A stretch of DNA of 43,774 nt from an uncultured Mediterranea sp. GTDB taxonomy: Bacteria > Bacteroidota > Bacteroidia > Bacteroidales > Bacteroidaceae. Below, piece by piece: positions 18,101 through 24,888 of this stretch; the stretch's first letter is position 1, and every line of letters begins with the position of its first letter. The notes beneath the pieces are model-generated. The model ran no database searches. It saw only the letters and a list, made by a program, of their open reading frames with translations, and was not told where the DNA came from. The DNA lies in the NCBI GenBank assembly GCA_945879145.1, contig CAMCUZ010000018.1:1-43774 (forward strand). The letters are read 5' to 3'. The translations under genes were made by a program, and so were the position numbers.

Positions 18101-18442
18101 AAAGCTCCATGGAAGTTCACTGCTGGAGTGGGTGGTAAGGCGAGTCGCTGCCCCACCCTCAGCCGGCATGACGAAGAGGTCGAAGTTGCCGTAGCGGTCG
18201 CTGGCGAAAGCGATCTGCTTACCGTCGGGACTCCACACGGGGTTGCACTCGTACGACTCCTGCGTAGTGAGCCGCTGTGCTTCGCCGCCTACTGCGGCCA
18301 CTTTATAGATATCACCTTTGTAGCAGAAGGCTATCTGCGTGCCATCGGGTGAGATGCGTACATCACGCATCCACAGAGGGGTAATGGCCGAACTGGTCAA
18401 GGCAACCAGACTTAGGCCAAGGGTAATCAGGCTCTTTTTCAT
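15182..18442 (-). CDS. Tricorn-like protease (beta-propeller, PDZ, S41 domain), exported
   Basis: A large serine protease homologous to the tricorn protease, 1086 residues from the ATG at 18442 (MKKSLITLGLSLVAL, a signal peptide); an in-frame ATG 14 codons upstream would spoil that signal. Repeated SPDG motifs across residues 25-560 are the PD40/WD40-like propeller blades that filter substrates. A highly charged Lys/Glu linker (about 575-610) follows, then more blades, a helical bundle, a PDZ-like domain and the C-terminal S41 catalytic domain with IDTRFNGGGRLHED and EANYSNAHGT, whose serine aligns with the tricorn nucleophile. Asn follows it where tricorn has Asp. Probably periplasmic peptide degradation. 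Confidence 0.9.
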   Translation of the reverse strand: MKKSLITLGLSLVALTSSAITPLWMRDVRISPDGTQIAFCYKGDIYKVAAVGGEAQRLTTQESYECNPVWSPDGKQIAFASDRYGNFDLFVMPAEGGAATRLTTHSSSELPWSFSPDGRDIYFSAAIQDPASSALFPTNAMTELYKVPATGGRTQQVLATPAEMVCFNTDGSRLYYQDRKGFEDEWRKHHTSSITRDIWVVDTATGHHTNLTQRPGEDRNPVLSPDGKQLYILSERHGGSFNVYALSVANPSQVEAVTHFTTHPVRFLSMGSNGLLCYTYDGEIYTQRPGSEPQKVSIQVTIDEAPAFATLHLSRGATDAVPSPDGKQVAFILRGEVFVTSVDYNTTKQITHTAAAESDITWGADSRTLAYCSERDGKMQLVQARIARKEDPNFANATLIDEEILLPSADVERTMPTFSPDGKELAFIEERSKLMVLHLESGRVRQVTDGSTWYDTGGGFTYRWSPDGKWFTLEFIGNRHDPYTDIGLVSAQGGEMINLTGSGYTHGNPRFVMEGNAILFSSERYGMRAHASWGSLEDALLLFLNQDAYDKYRLSKEDYELLKELEKQNKKEDEPKEKKDADKKKGNKKETEADKSEVKPIQVDLQGIQDRIVRLTPNSSRMTDAILSPDGESLYYLASFEKGYDLWKMDLRKRETKLIHKLDAGWASMELDAKGEKLFILGGNIAKRMDLKSDKLDNISYQADLKMDLAAEREYMFQHVYRQEQKRFYNLNMHGVDWDAMSEAYRKFLPHINNNYDFAEMLSEWLGELNVSHTGGRYSPSLQSEPTASLGLLFDWSYGGNGLKVAEVIEKGPFSRASSRVKAGVIVEKIDGEALPSDADYAPLLANKVGRKTLISLYEPERGERWDEVILPISQGTMNSLLYTRWVKQRAADVERWSNGRLGYVHIQSMGDGSFRTVYSDILGKYNQCEGIVIDTRFNGGGRLHEDIEILFSGEKYLTQVVRGRAACDMPSRRWNKPSIMLQCEANYSNAHGTPWVYKHRGIGKLVGAPVPGTMTSVSWETLQDRSLVFGIPVIGYQLPDGSYLENKQLEPDILVLNAPETIVKGEDTQLRRAVEELLKELNTKK

Positions 18443-18494
18443 TGTGAAGAGTAATTTTGGGGATTCAATAGGATTTTGAGACAAAGAAGGAGTA

Positions 18495-19268
18495 TTACTT
18501 CATGCCTCGAGCTTTGTAAATCATCTCTTTGGCGCTGTTTATTTGCTGGAATTTCTCTTCAGCAGCACGCTTTACGTCATCGCCAAGTGTAGCCACTCGG
18601 TCGGGATGATGCTTCAGTGCCAAACGGCGATAAGCGGCCTTAACCTCATCATCGGTGGCGGTAGAGGCTATTTCAAGCACTTTATAGGCCTCTTCCAGCG
18701 TGTTTCCACCCAAGTTGAGCATGGAGAGGGCCTCCTGCTCGCTGAGGCGCATGGCAGAGGCCACCTCCTTAAGCGCTTCTATCTCGGCTTGACAGACACT
18801 GCCATCCGCCTTGGCAATCTCAGCCAGAAAAGCCAGCAACTGCAACCGTTTCTCAAGGCTGAGGTTATCGGCTATCTGAGCGCCACAGTCGCGTATCGTC
18901 TGTCTGAAAGCCATGGGATTCTCCTGGTCCATCCGCTTACGCTGTTCGAAGAGGTTAAGCAAAATTTGCTCTCCCTGCTGAGCAGCCAACGAACCGAAAC
19001 TGTTGCGCAGAAACTGACGCACATACTCCATCTCGCTGTGCATCACCTTGCCATCGGCCTTAATGATGTACGAAGCCATGACAAGCAGCGAGAAAAGGAA
19101 GCTGTTACGCTCCCCCTGAGCTGCTGTAGAAGTGCTATACTCTCCCGCCGACGAGGAAGCATCGCTGCTATGCTCGAAGATGGAGCCGAGGGCATAACCG
19201 GCCAAGGCACCGATAGGGCCACCGGCCATGAAGCCGATGATGCCCCCTATCCATTTTGCTGCTCCCAT
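18495..19268 (-). CDS. TerB/DnaJ domain protein (DjlA-like)
   Basis: A 257-residue protein: a glycine-rich hydrophobic N terminus (GGIIGFMAGGPIGALAGYALG, glycine-zipper type, able to insert in a membrane), a TerB-like all-helical middle domain (about 55-185) with acidic ADGKVMHSEME and ADGSVCQAEIE loops, and a C-terminal J domain with the HPD motif (KHHPDRV) that stimulates DnaK ATPase. The order matches DjlA, a membrane-anchored co-chaperone. It lies 8 bases after the aminotransferase gene and 52 before the tricorn-like gene. Clients are unknown. Confidence 0.9.
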   Translation of the reverse strand: MGAAKWIGGIIGFMAGGPIGALAGYALGSIFEHSSDASSSAGEYSTSTAAQGERNSFLFSLLVMASYIIKADGKVMHSEMEYVRQFLRNSFGSLAAQQGEQILLNLFEQRKRMDQENPMAFRQTIRDCGAQIADNLSLEKRLQLLAFLAEIAKADGSVCQAEIEALKEVASAMRLSEQEALSMLNLGGNTLEEAYKVLEIASTATDDEVKAAYRRLALKHHPDRVATLGDDVKRAAEEKFQQINSAKEMIYKARGMK

Positions 19269-19275
19269 AGACGGT

Positions 19276-20469
19276 TTATTTCAGTTCGGCCAAGGCCTCC
19301 TTGATGCGACGTATAGCCTCTACAATATTCTCATCGCTCGTTGCATAACTCATGCGGATACACTCTGGAGCACCAAACGAAGTACCTCCTACACAGGCCA
19401 CGTGACCCACTTCGAGCAGGTACATGGCCAACTCGTCAGAGTTGGTAATGGTGCGTCCATGAGCCGACTTGCCATAGAACGAGCTGCATTTGGGGAAGAG
19501 GTAGAAAGCACCCTGAGGCACATTGACCTCGAATCCAGGGACATCCTTGGCAAGACGGACAATGAGGTCGCGACGACGTTCAAAAGCTTTGCGCATCTCC
19601 TCTACGGGTTCCTGCGTACCCATGTAGGCCGCTTCGGCAGCCTTCTGCGATACAGAGCAGGGGCCAGAGGTGTATTGACCCTGCAACTTATTGACTCCTT
19701 TCACAATCCATTCCGGACCGGCAATGAAGCCGATGCGCCAGCCAGTCATGGCATAGGCCTTTGAAACGCCGTTGACAATCACAACGCGCTCCTTCAGCTC
19801 AGGGAATTGGGCGATACTTTCATGACGGCCAATGTAGTTGATATGCTCATAAATCTCGTCAGCAATCACATAGACTTGCTCGTGACGCGCCAAGACTGCA
19901 GCCAAGGCAGCGAGTTCCTCCTTGCTATAGACCGAGCCCGTAGGGTTGGAAGGAGAGCAAAGTATCAGTGCCTTGGTCTTGGGCGTGATGGCTGCTTCAA
20001 GCTGCTCGGGGGTAATCTTGAAGTCCTGTTCAATGCCAGCTGCAACAATAACAGGAGTCCCCTCAGCCAACTTCACCATCTCGGGATAGCTCACCCAGAA
20101 GGGAGCGGGCACAATCACTTCATCACCCGGATTCACCAGAGTCAGAATGGTGTTGCAAACCGACTGCTTGGCACCGTTGGCACATGAAATCTGTGCTGCA
20201 GTATAGTCGAGTCCATTCTCCCGCTTCAACTTAGCCACGATGGCGTTGCGCAGCGAGGGATAGCCCGCAACAGGTGAATAGCGCGACCAGTTCTCATCAA
20301 CTGCTTTCTTGGCAGCCTCTTTAATATGATCCGGCGTATTGAAGTCGGGTTCACCCACACTCAGATTGATGACATCTACACCTTGTGCCTTGAGTTCAGC
20401 ACTCTTCTGCGACATGGCCAGTGTAGCCGATGGCGACAAGCTGTTTAAACGATTAGATAAAGTATTCAT
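19276..20469 (-). CDS. aspC: Aspartate aminotransferase (class I, subgroup Ib-like)
   Basis: A 397-residue PLP enzyme interconverting aspartate/2-oxoglutarate and oxaloacetate/glutamate. Features: SVGEPDFNTPDHIK near the N terminus, SPSNPTGSVYS, the Schiff-base lysine K237 in NGVSKAYAMTGWRIGF, and the carboxylate-binding arginine in ECIRMSYAT near the end. It resembles the Thermus-type AspAT more than E. coli AspC. First gene of a leftward unit with the TerB/DnaJ, tricorn-like and aroA genes. Some members also use prephenate, which would fit aroA, but this cannot be read from sequence. Confidence 0.93.
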   Translation of the reverse strand: MNTLSNRLNSLSPSATLAMSQKSAELKAQGVDVINLSVGEPDFNTPDHIKEAAKKAVDENWSRYSPVAGYPSLRNAIVAKLKRENGLDYTAAQISCANGAKQSVCNTILTLVNPGDEVIVPAPFWVSYPEMVKLAEGTPVIVAAGIEQDFKITPEQLEAAITPKTKALILCSPSNPTGSVYSKEELAALAAVLARHEQVYVIADEIYEHINYIGRHESIAQFPELKERVVIVNGVSKAYAMTGWRIGFIAGPEWIVKGVNKLQGQYTSGPCSVSQKAAEAAYMGTQEPVEEMRKAFERRRDLIVRLAKDVPGFEVNVPQGAFYLFPKCSSFYGKSAHGRTITNSDELAMYLLEVGHVACVGGTSFGAPECIRMSYATSDENIVEAIRRIKEALAELK

Positions 20470-20607
20470 GATGCTATTGTTTTTTTGTTTTTTGATTTCT
20501 GATTTACAGTTTCACATGCTGGGCTGAAGTGTTTGCTCTTCACGGTTGAAACATAAACTGTTCAGCGCTGAGAGGTTAACACCTATAATATAATGTACAC
20601 GTACCTA

Positions 20608-21822
20608 TTATTTATTGAGATGCAGTGTGTGACCCATACGCTCCTTCTTAGTACGCAGATAACGCTCATTATAGCTGTTAGGAGTGGTTTCGATGGGGAT
20701 GTTCTCCGTTATCTCCAAGCCGTATGCTTCAAGGCCAACACGTTTCACAGGGTTATTGGTAAGCAGACGCATCTTGTGCACACCCAACTCGCGCAGAATT
20801 TGCGCTCCTACACCGTAGTCACGCTCATCAGCCAGATGACCTAGATGAAGATTTGCATCCACCGTATCCAGTCCATCTTCTTGCAATTTGTAGGCCTTTA
20901 TCTTATCCATCAGTCCGATGCCGCGTCCCTCCTGGTTCAGATAAACCAACACGCCTTTGCCGGCTTGGTCAATCATCTGCATCGCACGATGCAGCTGTTC
21001 ACCACAGTCGCAACGCATAGAGCCGAAAATATCACCCGTAGCACAAGAAGAGTGCATGCGCACCAAGATAGGCTCATCAGCCGTCCATTCACCCTTGAAA
21101 AGGGCCACATGCTCCAGGCCTGTAGCTACTTGACGGAAAGGAATGAGACGGAAGTGACCAAATGCCGTAGGCATATCCACTTCAGCACCCTTCTCGACGA
21201 TGGATTCTTGCTTGAGGCGGTAAGCAATGAGGTCGGCAATAGAGACCAGCTTGAGGTCGTACTGGTCGGCAATTCGACGTAGTTCAGGCAGACGAGCCAT
21301 GGTGCCGTCGTCGCTCATGATCTCCATCAGGGCCGCTGCGGGGTAAAGACCAGCCAGACGGGCAAGGTCAACAGCTGCTTCGGTATGACCAGCACGGCGC
21401 AACACGCCCTTTTCTTGAGCATAGAGCGGATTGATGTGCCCGGGACGGCCAAATGTGGCCGGTGTAGAGGTAGGATCAGCAAGAGCACGTATGGTGGCAG
21501 CACGGTCGGCAGCCGACACGCCGGTAGAGCATCCTTCCAACTTGTCAATGGTTACTGTGAAAGGGGTGCCCAGCACGGACGTATTGTCCGTCACCTGGTG
21601 AGGCAGGTCGAGCTCCTTACAGCGCGAAAGCGTAATCGGTGCACAGAGTACACCGCGCGCATGTTTCAACATGAAGTTGACCTTCTCAGGGGTGATTTTC
21701 TCGGCAGCGATAATGAAATCGCCTTCGTTCTCACGGTCCTCATCGTCCACGACGATGACGAAATTGCCGGCCTTGAATGCTTCAATGGCCTCTTCGATGC
21801 TGTTCAGTTTTACCTTTTCCAT
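20608..21822 (-). CDS. ribBA: Bifunctional DHBP synthase / GTP cyclohydrolase II
   Basis: This 404-residue fusion starts both branches of riboflavin synthesis. The N-terminal RibB domain (about 1-205) has [10 protein letters not shown] and [15 protein letters not shown]. The C-terminal RibA domain (about 206-404) has [18 protein letters not shown], whose three cysteines bind zinc, and [10 protein letters not shown]. Both active sites look intact. It lies 23 bases after the LptF/LptG-type gene on the same strand and probably shares its promoter. No FMN riboswitch is visible upstream, and the other rib genes are elsewhere. Confidence 0.97.
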   Translation of the reverse strand: MEKVKLNSIEEAIEAFKAGNFVIVVDDEDRENEGDFIIAAEKITPEKVNFMLKHARGVLCAPITLSRCKELDLPHQVTDNTSVLGTPFTVTIDKLEGCSTGVSAADRAATIRALADPTSTPATFGRPGHINPLYAQEKGVLRRAGHTEAAVDLARLAGLYPAAALMEIMSDDGTMARLPELRRIADQYDLKLVSIADLIAYRLKQESIVEKGAEVDMPTAFGHFRLIPFRQVATGLEHVALFKGEWTADEPILVRMHSSCATGDIFGSMRCDCGEQLHRAMQMIDQAGKGVLVYLNQEGRGIGLMDKIKAYKLQEDGLDTVDANLHLGHLADERDYGVGAQILRELGVHKMRLLTNNPVKRVGLEAYGLEITENIPIETTPNSYNERYLRTKKERMGHTLHLNK

Positions 21823-21845
21823 ATCAGGTTATGATTTATAAATAT

Positions 21846-23774
21846 TCAGTTATTGGGATTATCAGTAGGGACTGGAGGAATCAGTTGATTGTGAATCAGC
21901 TGAATAATCTCCTTATTAGTTGCCACAATGCGCTCCAGGTCCTTGTTGAGGCGAATGCGGAAAATCCAGATTCTGATGTAGAAGAAGATGCCCACAGGCA
22001 GGCAGAGCCCACAGAGCAAGTTGAGCCACCAGATGCGGAAGGGGCGCACGTGAGCATACACGGGGATGACAGGGTAGTTGTTGAGCTGATTGAGCAGATG
22101 ATGCGAACGGGTGTTAGCCATCTCCTCAATAAGCTCCTCCATGCGACAGTTGATATCCACCATCTCTTCGTCAATGGTGGTCTTAATCCACATCTTGACG
22201 TAGTTGGGGGCCTGCCACAGTCTGCGGCTCTCAGCATAAGCCTGGCATGAGCGGCTCAGTTGCTCCAAATCAACAGGCAGGCGCTGGTAGTCGGGGTCAT
22301 CAATAATCACCTCCTTGCGGAAGAGATGGCGCACAGAACGGATACCCATCACCCGCTTGAACCAGTTGACGTACGCATCGGCATTGAGCACCACCGAGTC
22401 ATTATTGGACTTATAAGTTAGGAAGGCACCAAGCGGAGACAAGACGGCGGTACTGGTCCACATGCCCATCCAAACCACCCATTGTCCGTCGCGGGCCATC
22501 TTATAGCCGGTGTTGTTGATAATATAATAGATGATGAAGATGAGCACCGAGACCACTACAGGCATGCCAAGTCCACCCTTGCGGATGATGCCTCCCAACG
22601 GTGCACCGATGAAGAAGAAGATCATGCAGGCAAGCGAAAGAGTAATCTTCTCATGCCACGCCGTCTGGTGACGGCGCAGGGAGTAATCCGACTGCTTGAG
22701 ATTGAGGCTCTTGAAATTCCAGTCATTCTGGGCCATCTCAGCTCGGTTTCGCGCTGCCGATAGCCAGCGTTGACGGTCGAGCAAGGTGCCCGAATGATAG
22801 ATGCTATCAAGATTGACCGGCCCGAGTGCCTCCTGCTGCAGTTTTACAGAGTCACTGTGATTAGGAGCATTGCCGATACGATAGACATTGTTCACAGCAT
22901 CATTGAAGTAGCTCCGCCCCACGCTATCATTCCGCTGAGCGATTGAGTCAATGCCAGCCTGAAGCATACGCATATCCTTGCTATTCGACTGATTGCTCAT
23001 GATACCCTCGTCCATCATATTAAAATCAGAATCAAACTCTATGATAGCATGCTTCTCCGAGAAGGCCTCGCGTCGATAAGGCACATTACGCTGGTTCATG
23101 GTCTGAGACTTGAGGTTCTCAAACTGCTCACCACTATAGAGATGCAGGTAGAGGTGCTGTTTGTCTGCCGTCATTTCCAGCCGGCCAGAATCGGCCTTGA
23201 TAATCTGCGCATTCTCAAAACCTTTATCGAAATTATAAATGAGCACGTCGTAGAGCATACCTGTCTTGCGGTCCTTCTGCTTGACATAGAGGTTGTAGCC
23301 ATCAATTTCATCGTAAAACACCCCCTCGGGAATATCCACTTCGGGCGACTTTTGTTTCATCGAGAGGAGTAGAGTCCAAAGTTTGGTCTGTGCCTTGGGC
23401 CCAACAACATTCTGAAAGTAGAATGACAAACAGCAAACGAAAGCAATAAAAATGATGAGCGGGCGCATGATATTAAGCAGGGAGATACCTGCAGCCTTCA
23501 TAGCCAACAATTCAAAACGCTCACCGAAGTTTCCGAAGGTAATCAAGGCGGCCAGCAGCACAGCGAGCGGCAACGAGGCGGGCACCAAGGTAAGACCAGA
23601 ATAGAAGAAGAATTGAGCGAGCACGGTCATTTCCAATCCCTTGCCCACCAGTTCGTCCACATATCTCCAGAGAAATTGCATCATGAAGATGAAGAGACAT
23701 ATAAAGAATGTCCCAGCAAAGAGCAGACAGAAACTTTTCAGTATGAATATATCTAATTTTTTTATGCTCAACAT
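21846..23774 (-). CDS. LptF/LptG-family (YjgP/YjgQ) permease
   Basis: A 642-residue inner-membrane subunit of the LptB2FG transporter that extracts lipopolysaccharide for export to the outer membrane. It is much longer than E. coli LptF or LptG (about 360). The family N terminus is clear (LDIFILKSFCLLFAGTFFIC), with two more membrane segments by residue 115, a periplasmic jellyroll region (about 120-360), then three TM segments (about 378-470). A C-terminal extension of about 170 residues with two more hydrophobic segments (about 590-625) is typical of Bacteroidetes versions. Which partner it replaces, F or G, I cannot tell. It is upstream of ribBA. Confidence 0.88.
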   Translation of the reverse strand: MLSIKKLDIFILKSFCLLFAGTFFICLFIFMMQFLWRYVDELVGKGLEMTVLAQFFFYSGLTLVPASLPLAVLLAALITFGNFGERFELLAMKAAGISLLNIMRPLIIFIAFVCCLSFYFQNVVGPKAQTKLWTLLLSMKQKSPEVDIPEGVFYDEIDGYNLYVKQKDRKTGMLYDVLIYNFDKGFENAQIIKADSGRLEMTADKQHLYLHLYSGEQFENLKSQTMNQRNVPYRREAFSEKHAIIEFDSDFNMMDEGIMSNQSNSKDMRMLQAGIDSIAQRNDSVGRSYFNDAVNNVYRIGNAPNHSDSVKLQQEALGPVNLDSIYHSGTLLDRQRWLSAARNRAEMAQNDWNFKSLNLKQSDYSLRRHQTAWHEKITLSLACMIFFFIGAPLGGIIRKGGLGMPVVVSVLIFIIYYIINNTGYKMARDGQWVVWMGMWTSTAVLSPLGAFLTYKSNNDSVVLNADAYVNWFKRVMGIRSVRHLFRKEVIIDDPDYQRLPVDLEQLSRSCQAYAESRRLWQAPNYVKMWIKTTIDEEMVDINCRMEELIEEMANTRSHHLLNQLNNYPVIPVYAHVRPFRIWWLNLLCGLCLPVGIFFYIRIWIFRIRLNKDLERIVATNKEIIQLIHNQLIPPVPTDNPNN

Positions 23775-23803
23775 GATTAATTGCCACTATACCAATGGAG
23801 CGA

Positions 23804-23811
23804 CAAAAGTA
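23804..23811 (-). promoter_or_regulatory. -7 element before the LptF/LptG gene
   Basis: TACTTTTG on the minus strand (23811-23804), 29 bases before the ATG. The -33 is weak (TTTC about 21 bases upstream). It probably drives the permease gene and ribBA. Confidence 0.5.
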
Positions 23812-23922
23812 GTACAAAAACGGGAGTTACGGAAATTTTTATCCGCAAAGATTCCTAACGGTGCAAAAAAAGAATCCACTCCAACCCGTCCGAGGAGAGT
23901 TAAATCCCGATTGATTCCAACG

Positions 23923-24309
23923 TCAGAAGCCGCAGGTCTGCCGTAGGGTCTTAACCGACTTATCCCAGATTTCGCAAAGGTCGTCCACATCGTCGGGATA
24001 GCAATAGTCAGTCACCTCAAGCACAAAGTCAGTAGTAAGCTCGCTGTACGACATCTTGAGTTCGAATTGTCCGCGACTGATACCTTCGTCAAGCCAATGG
24101 AAGCGGATGAACGAATAGGCTCGCATGGCCCCCACCTCCGCTTGACGCGTTTCCGTTTTCCCCCAATGAAACGTCACTTGCCGACCATCGGAATCTACTC
24201 TGTCAGCAAACCATCCCTCCAACCCCATGGGTGTACTGATGGCATTCCAAAGTATGGTTTTAGATGTGGCATTCAGTCCATATTCCAGATGTATTTTCTG
24301 TTTGTCCAT
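23923..24309 (-). CDS. START-like domain protein (START_2 family)
   Basis: A 128-residue single-domain protein of the SRPBCC/START-like fold, a compact family found mostly in Bacteroidetes. Seen: an N-terminal strand HLEYGLNAT, the helix ILWNAISTPMGLEGWFAD, an antiparallel strand pattern with aromatic residues (FHWGKTE, YSFIRFHWLDE) and a long C-terminal helix. The gene is monocistronic with its own promoter. The fold usually binds a hydrophobic ligand; the ligand and role here are unknown. Confidence 0.85.
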   Translation of the reverse strand: MDKQKIHLEYGLNATSKTILWNAISTPMGLEGWFADRVDSDGRQVTFHWGKTETRQAEVGAMRAYSFIRFHWLDEGISRGQFELKMSYSELTTDFVLEVTDYCYPDDVDDLCEIWDKSVKTLRQTCGF

Positions 24310-24331
24310 AGCACCTTAATTATTTGCGGGC

Positions 24332-24362
24332 CAAAATATAGACTTTTTCCGACATGACCAAA
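24332..24362 (-). promoter_or_regulatory. Promoter of the START-like gene
   Basis: On the minus strand TTTG (24362-24359), 18 bp, TATATTTTG (24340-24332), which is the -7 consensus with one extra T. It lies 22 bases before the ATG. Confidence 0.5.
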
Positions 24363-24437
24363 TTTTCGGGCAATAAATTGCATAAAATCCACTTTTCAAT
24401 CCAATTTCAACAAAGAATGCATTTTTTTTGCAGAAAA

Positions 24438-24469
24438 TTTTGGTGGTTTGAAAATAAGCCGTATCTTTG
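24438..24469 (+). promoter_or_regulatory. Promoter of tRNA-Met
   Basis: TTTTG (24438-24442), exactly 19 bp, TATCTTTG (24462-24469): a textbook Bacteroidetes promoter, 22 bases before the mature tRNA 5' end. Confidence 0.88.
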
Positions 24470-24491
24470 CACCCGAAATCAAAAAACGCTT

Positions 24492-24565
24492 GGCGGGATA
24501 GCTCAGCTGGTTAGAGCGCATGATTCATAATCATGAGGTCCCCGGTTCAATCCCGGGTCCCGCTA
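24492..24565 (+). tRNA. tRNA-Met (CAT), elongator type
   Basis: A 74-base cloverleaf: acceptor arm GGCGGGA/TCCCGCT (first pair G-U), discriminator A24565, D arm GCTC...GAGC with GGTT loop, anticodon loop TTCATAA with CAT at 24526-24528, T arm CCCGG/CCGGG with TTCAATC loop. CCA is not encoded. The anticodon stem CATGA/TCATG lacks the three G-C pairs of initiators and position 1 is paired, so it is not tRNA-fMet. A lysidine-modified tRNA-Ile2 also has CAT in its gene; I favour Met, but the distinction needs a specific model. Confidence 0.93.
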
Positions 24566-24583
24566 CTACAACGATTTTCTTTT

Positions 24584-24624
24584 GACTGTCAAAGTGGCTT
24601 CCACACTTGGCGGTCTTTTTTTTT
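24584..24624 (+). terminator. Terminator of the tRNA-Met unit
   Basis: Stem GACTGTCAA-GTG (24584-24596, one bulged A) with CACTTGGCGGTC (24604-24615), loop GCTTCCA, then nine T (24616-24624). Two pairs are G-U. Together with the promoter this makes the tRNA a self-contained unit of roughly 150 bases. Confidence 0.8.
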
Positions 24625-24746
24625 GCACTTTTTACTCCATAAGCAATTCTCCACACTAAGCATCAGTTCAATAGAGATAAACTACTTTTATAGGACACAA
24701 GAGAAAACATTCTTCTCAAGGACATAAGGAGGAAACGTATGGGCAT

Positions 24747-24810
24747 AAAAAAAGGAGTACCGCTGTACTCCAACCTTTGTTAACCTTAAATCTAATACCA
24801 TGAAAAACAC
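24747..24810 (-). ncRNA. Candidate small RNA, about 64 nt
   Basis: On the minus strand a near-perfect promoter (24845-24815) would start RNA at about 24810. The transcript contains GTTAACAAAGG and ends in a perfect hairpin, GGAGTAC (24771-24765) AGCG GTACTCC (24760-24754), followed by seven U (24753-24747), an intrinsic terminator. There is no long frame inside. A 14-bp perfect palindrome ATGTTATATAACAT (24864-24877) lies just upstream of the -33 box and could be an operator. The unit sits after dnaG and before tRNA-Met. It resembles a short conserved element I associate with Bacteroidales genomes, but I cannot name the family. Plus-strand reading gives a 21-codon MKNTLQRYG frame that I consider spurious. 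Confidence 0.7.
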
Positions 24811-24814
24811 GTTG

Positions 24815-24845
24815 CAAAGGTACGGCTTTTATTCTTTTCTGCAAA
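24815..24845 (-). promoter_or_regulatory. Promoter of the candidate small RNA
   Basis: On the minus strand TTTG (24845-24842), exactly 19 bp, TACCTTTG (24822-24815). It matches both boxes and spacing of the Bacteroidetes consensus, although no protein gene follows on that strand for more than 430 bases. Confidence 0.82.
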
Positions 24846-24888
24846 TTTTCAAAGAGAAATAATATGTTATATAACATGTTTTAATGAT

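Noticed and set aside
20521..20607. Palindromes TCAGCGCTGA (20562-20571) and AGGT..ACCT as a terminator of ribBA
   Set aside because: Both are short and no T tract follows on the minus strand; they may be chance, so I did not call them.
20608..21822. FMN riboswitch for ribBA
   Set aside because: No RFN-type conserved segments occur upstream of ribBA or of the LptF/LptG gene.
24492..24565. Initiator tRNA-fMet
   Set aside because: No run of three G-C pairs in the anticodon stem and no C1-A72 mismatch.
24800..24862. Plus-strand frame MKNTLQRYGFYS after the hairpin
   Set aside because: The promoter and terminator both read on the minus strand; 20 residues with no ribosome-binding or conservation evidence.
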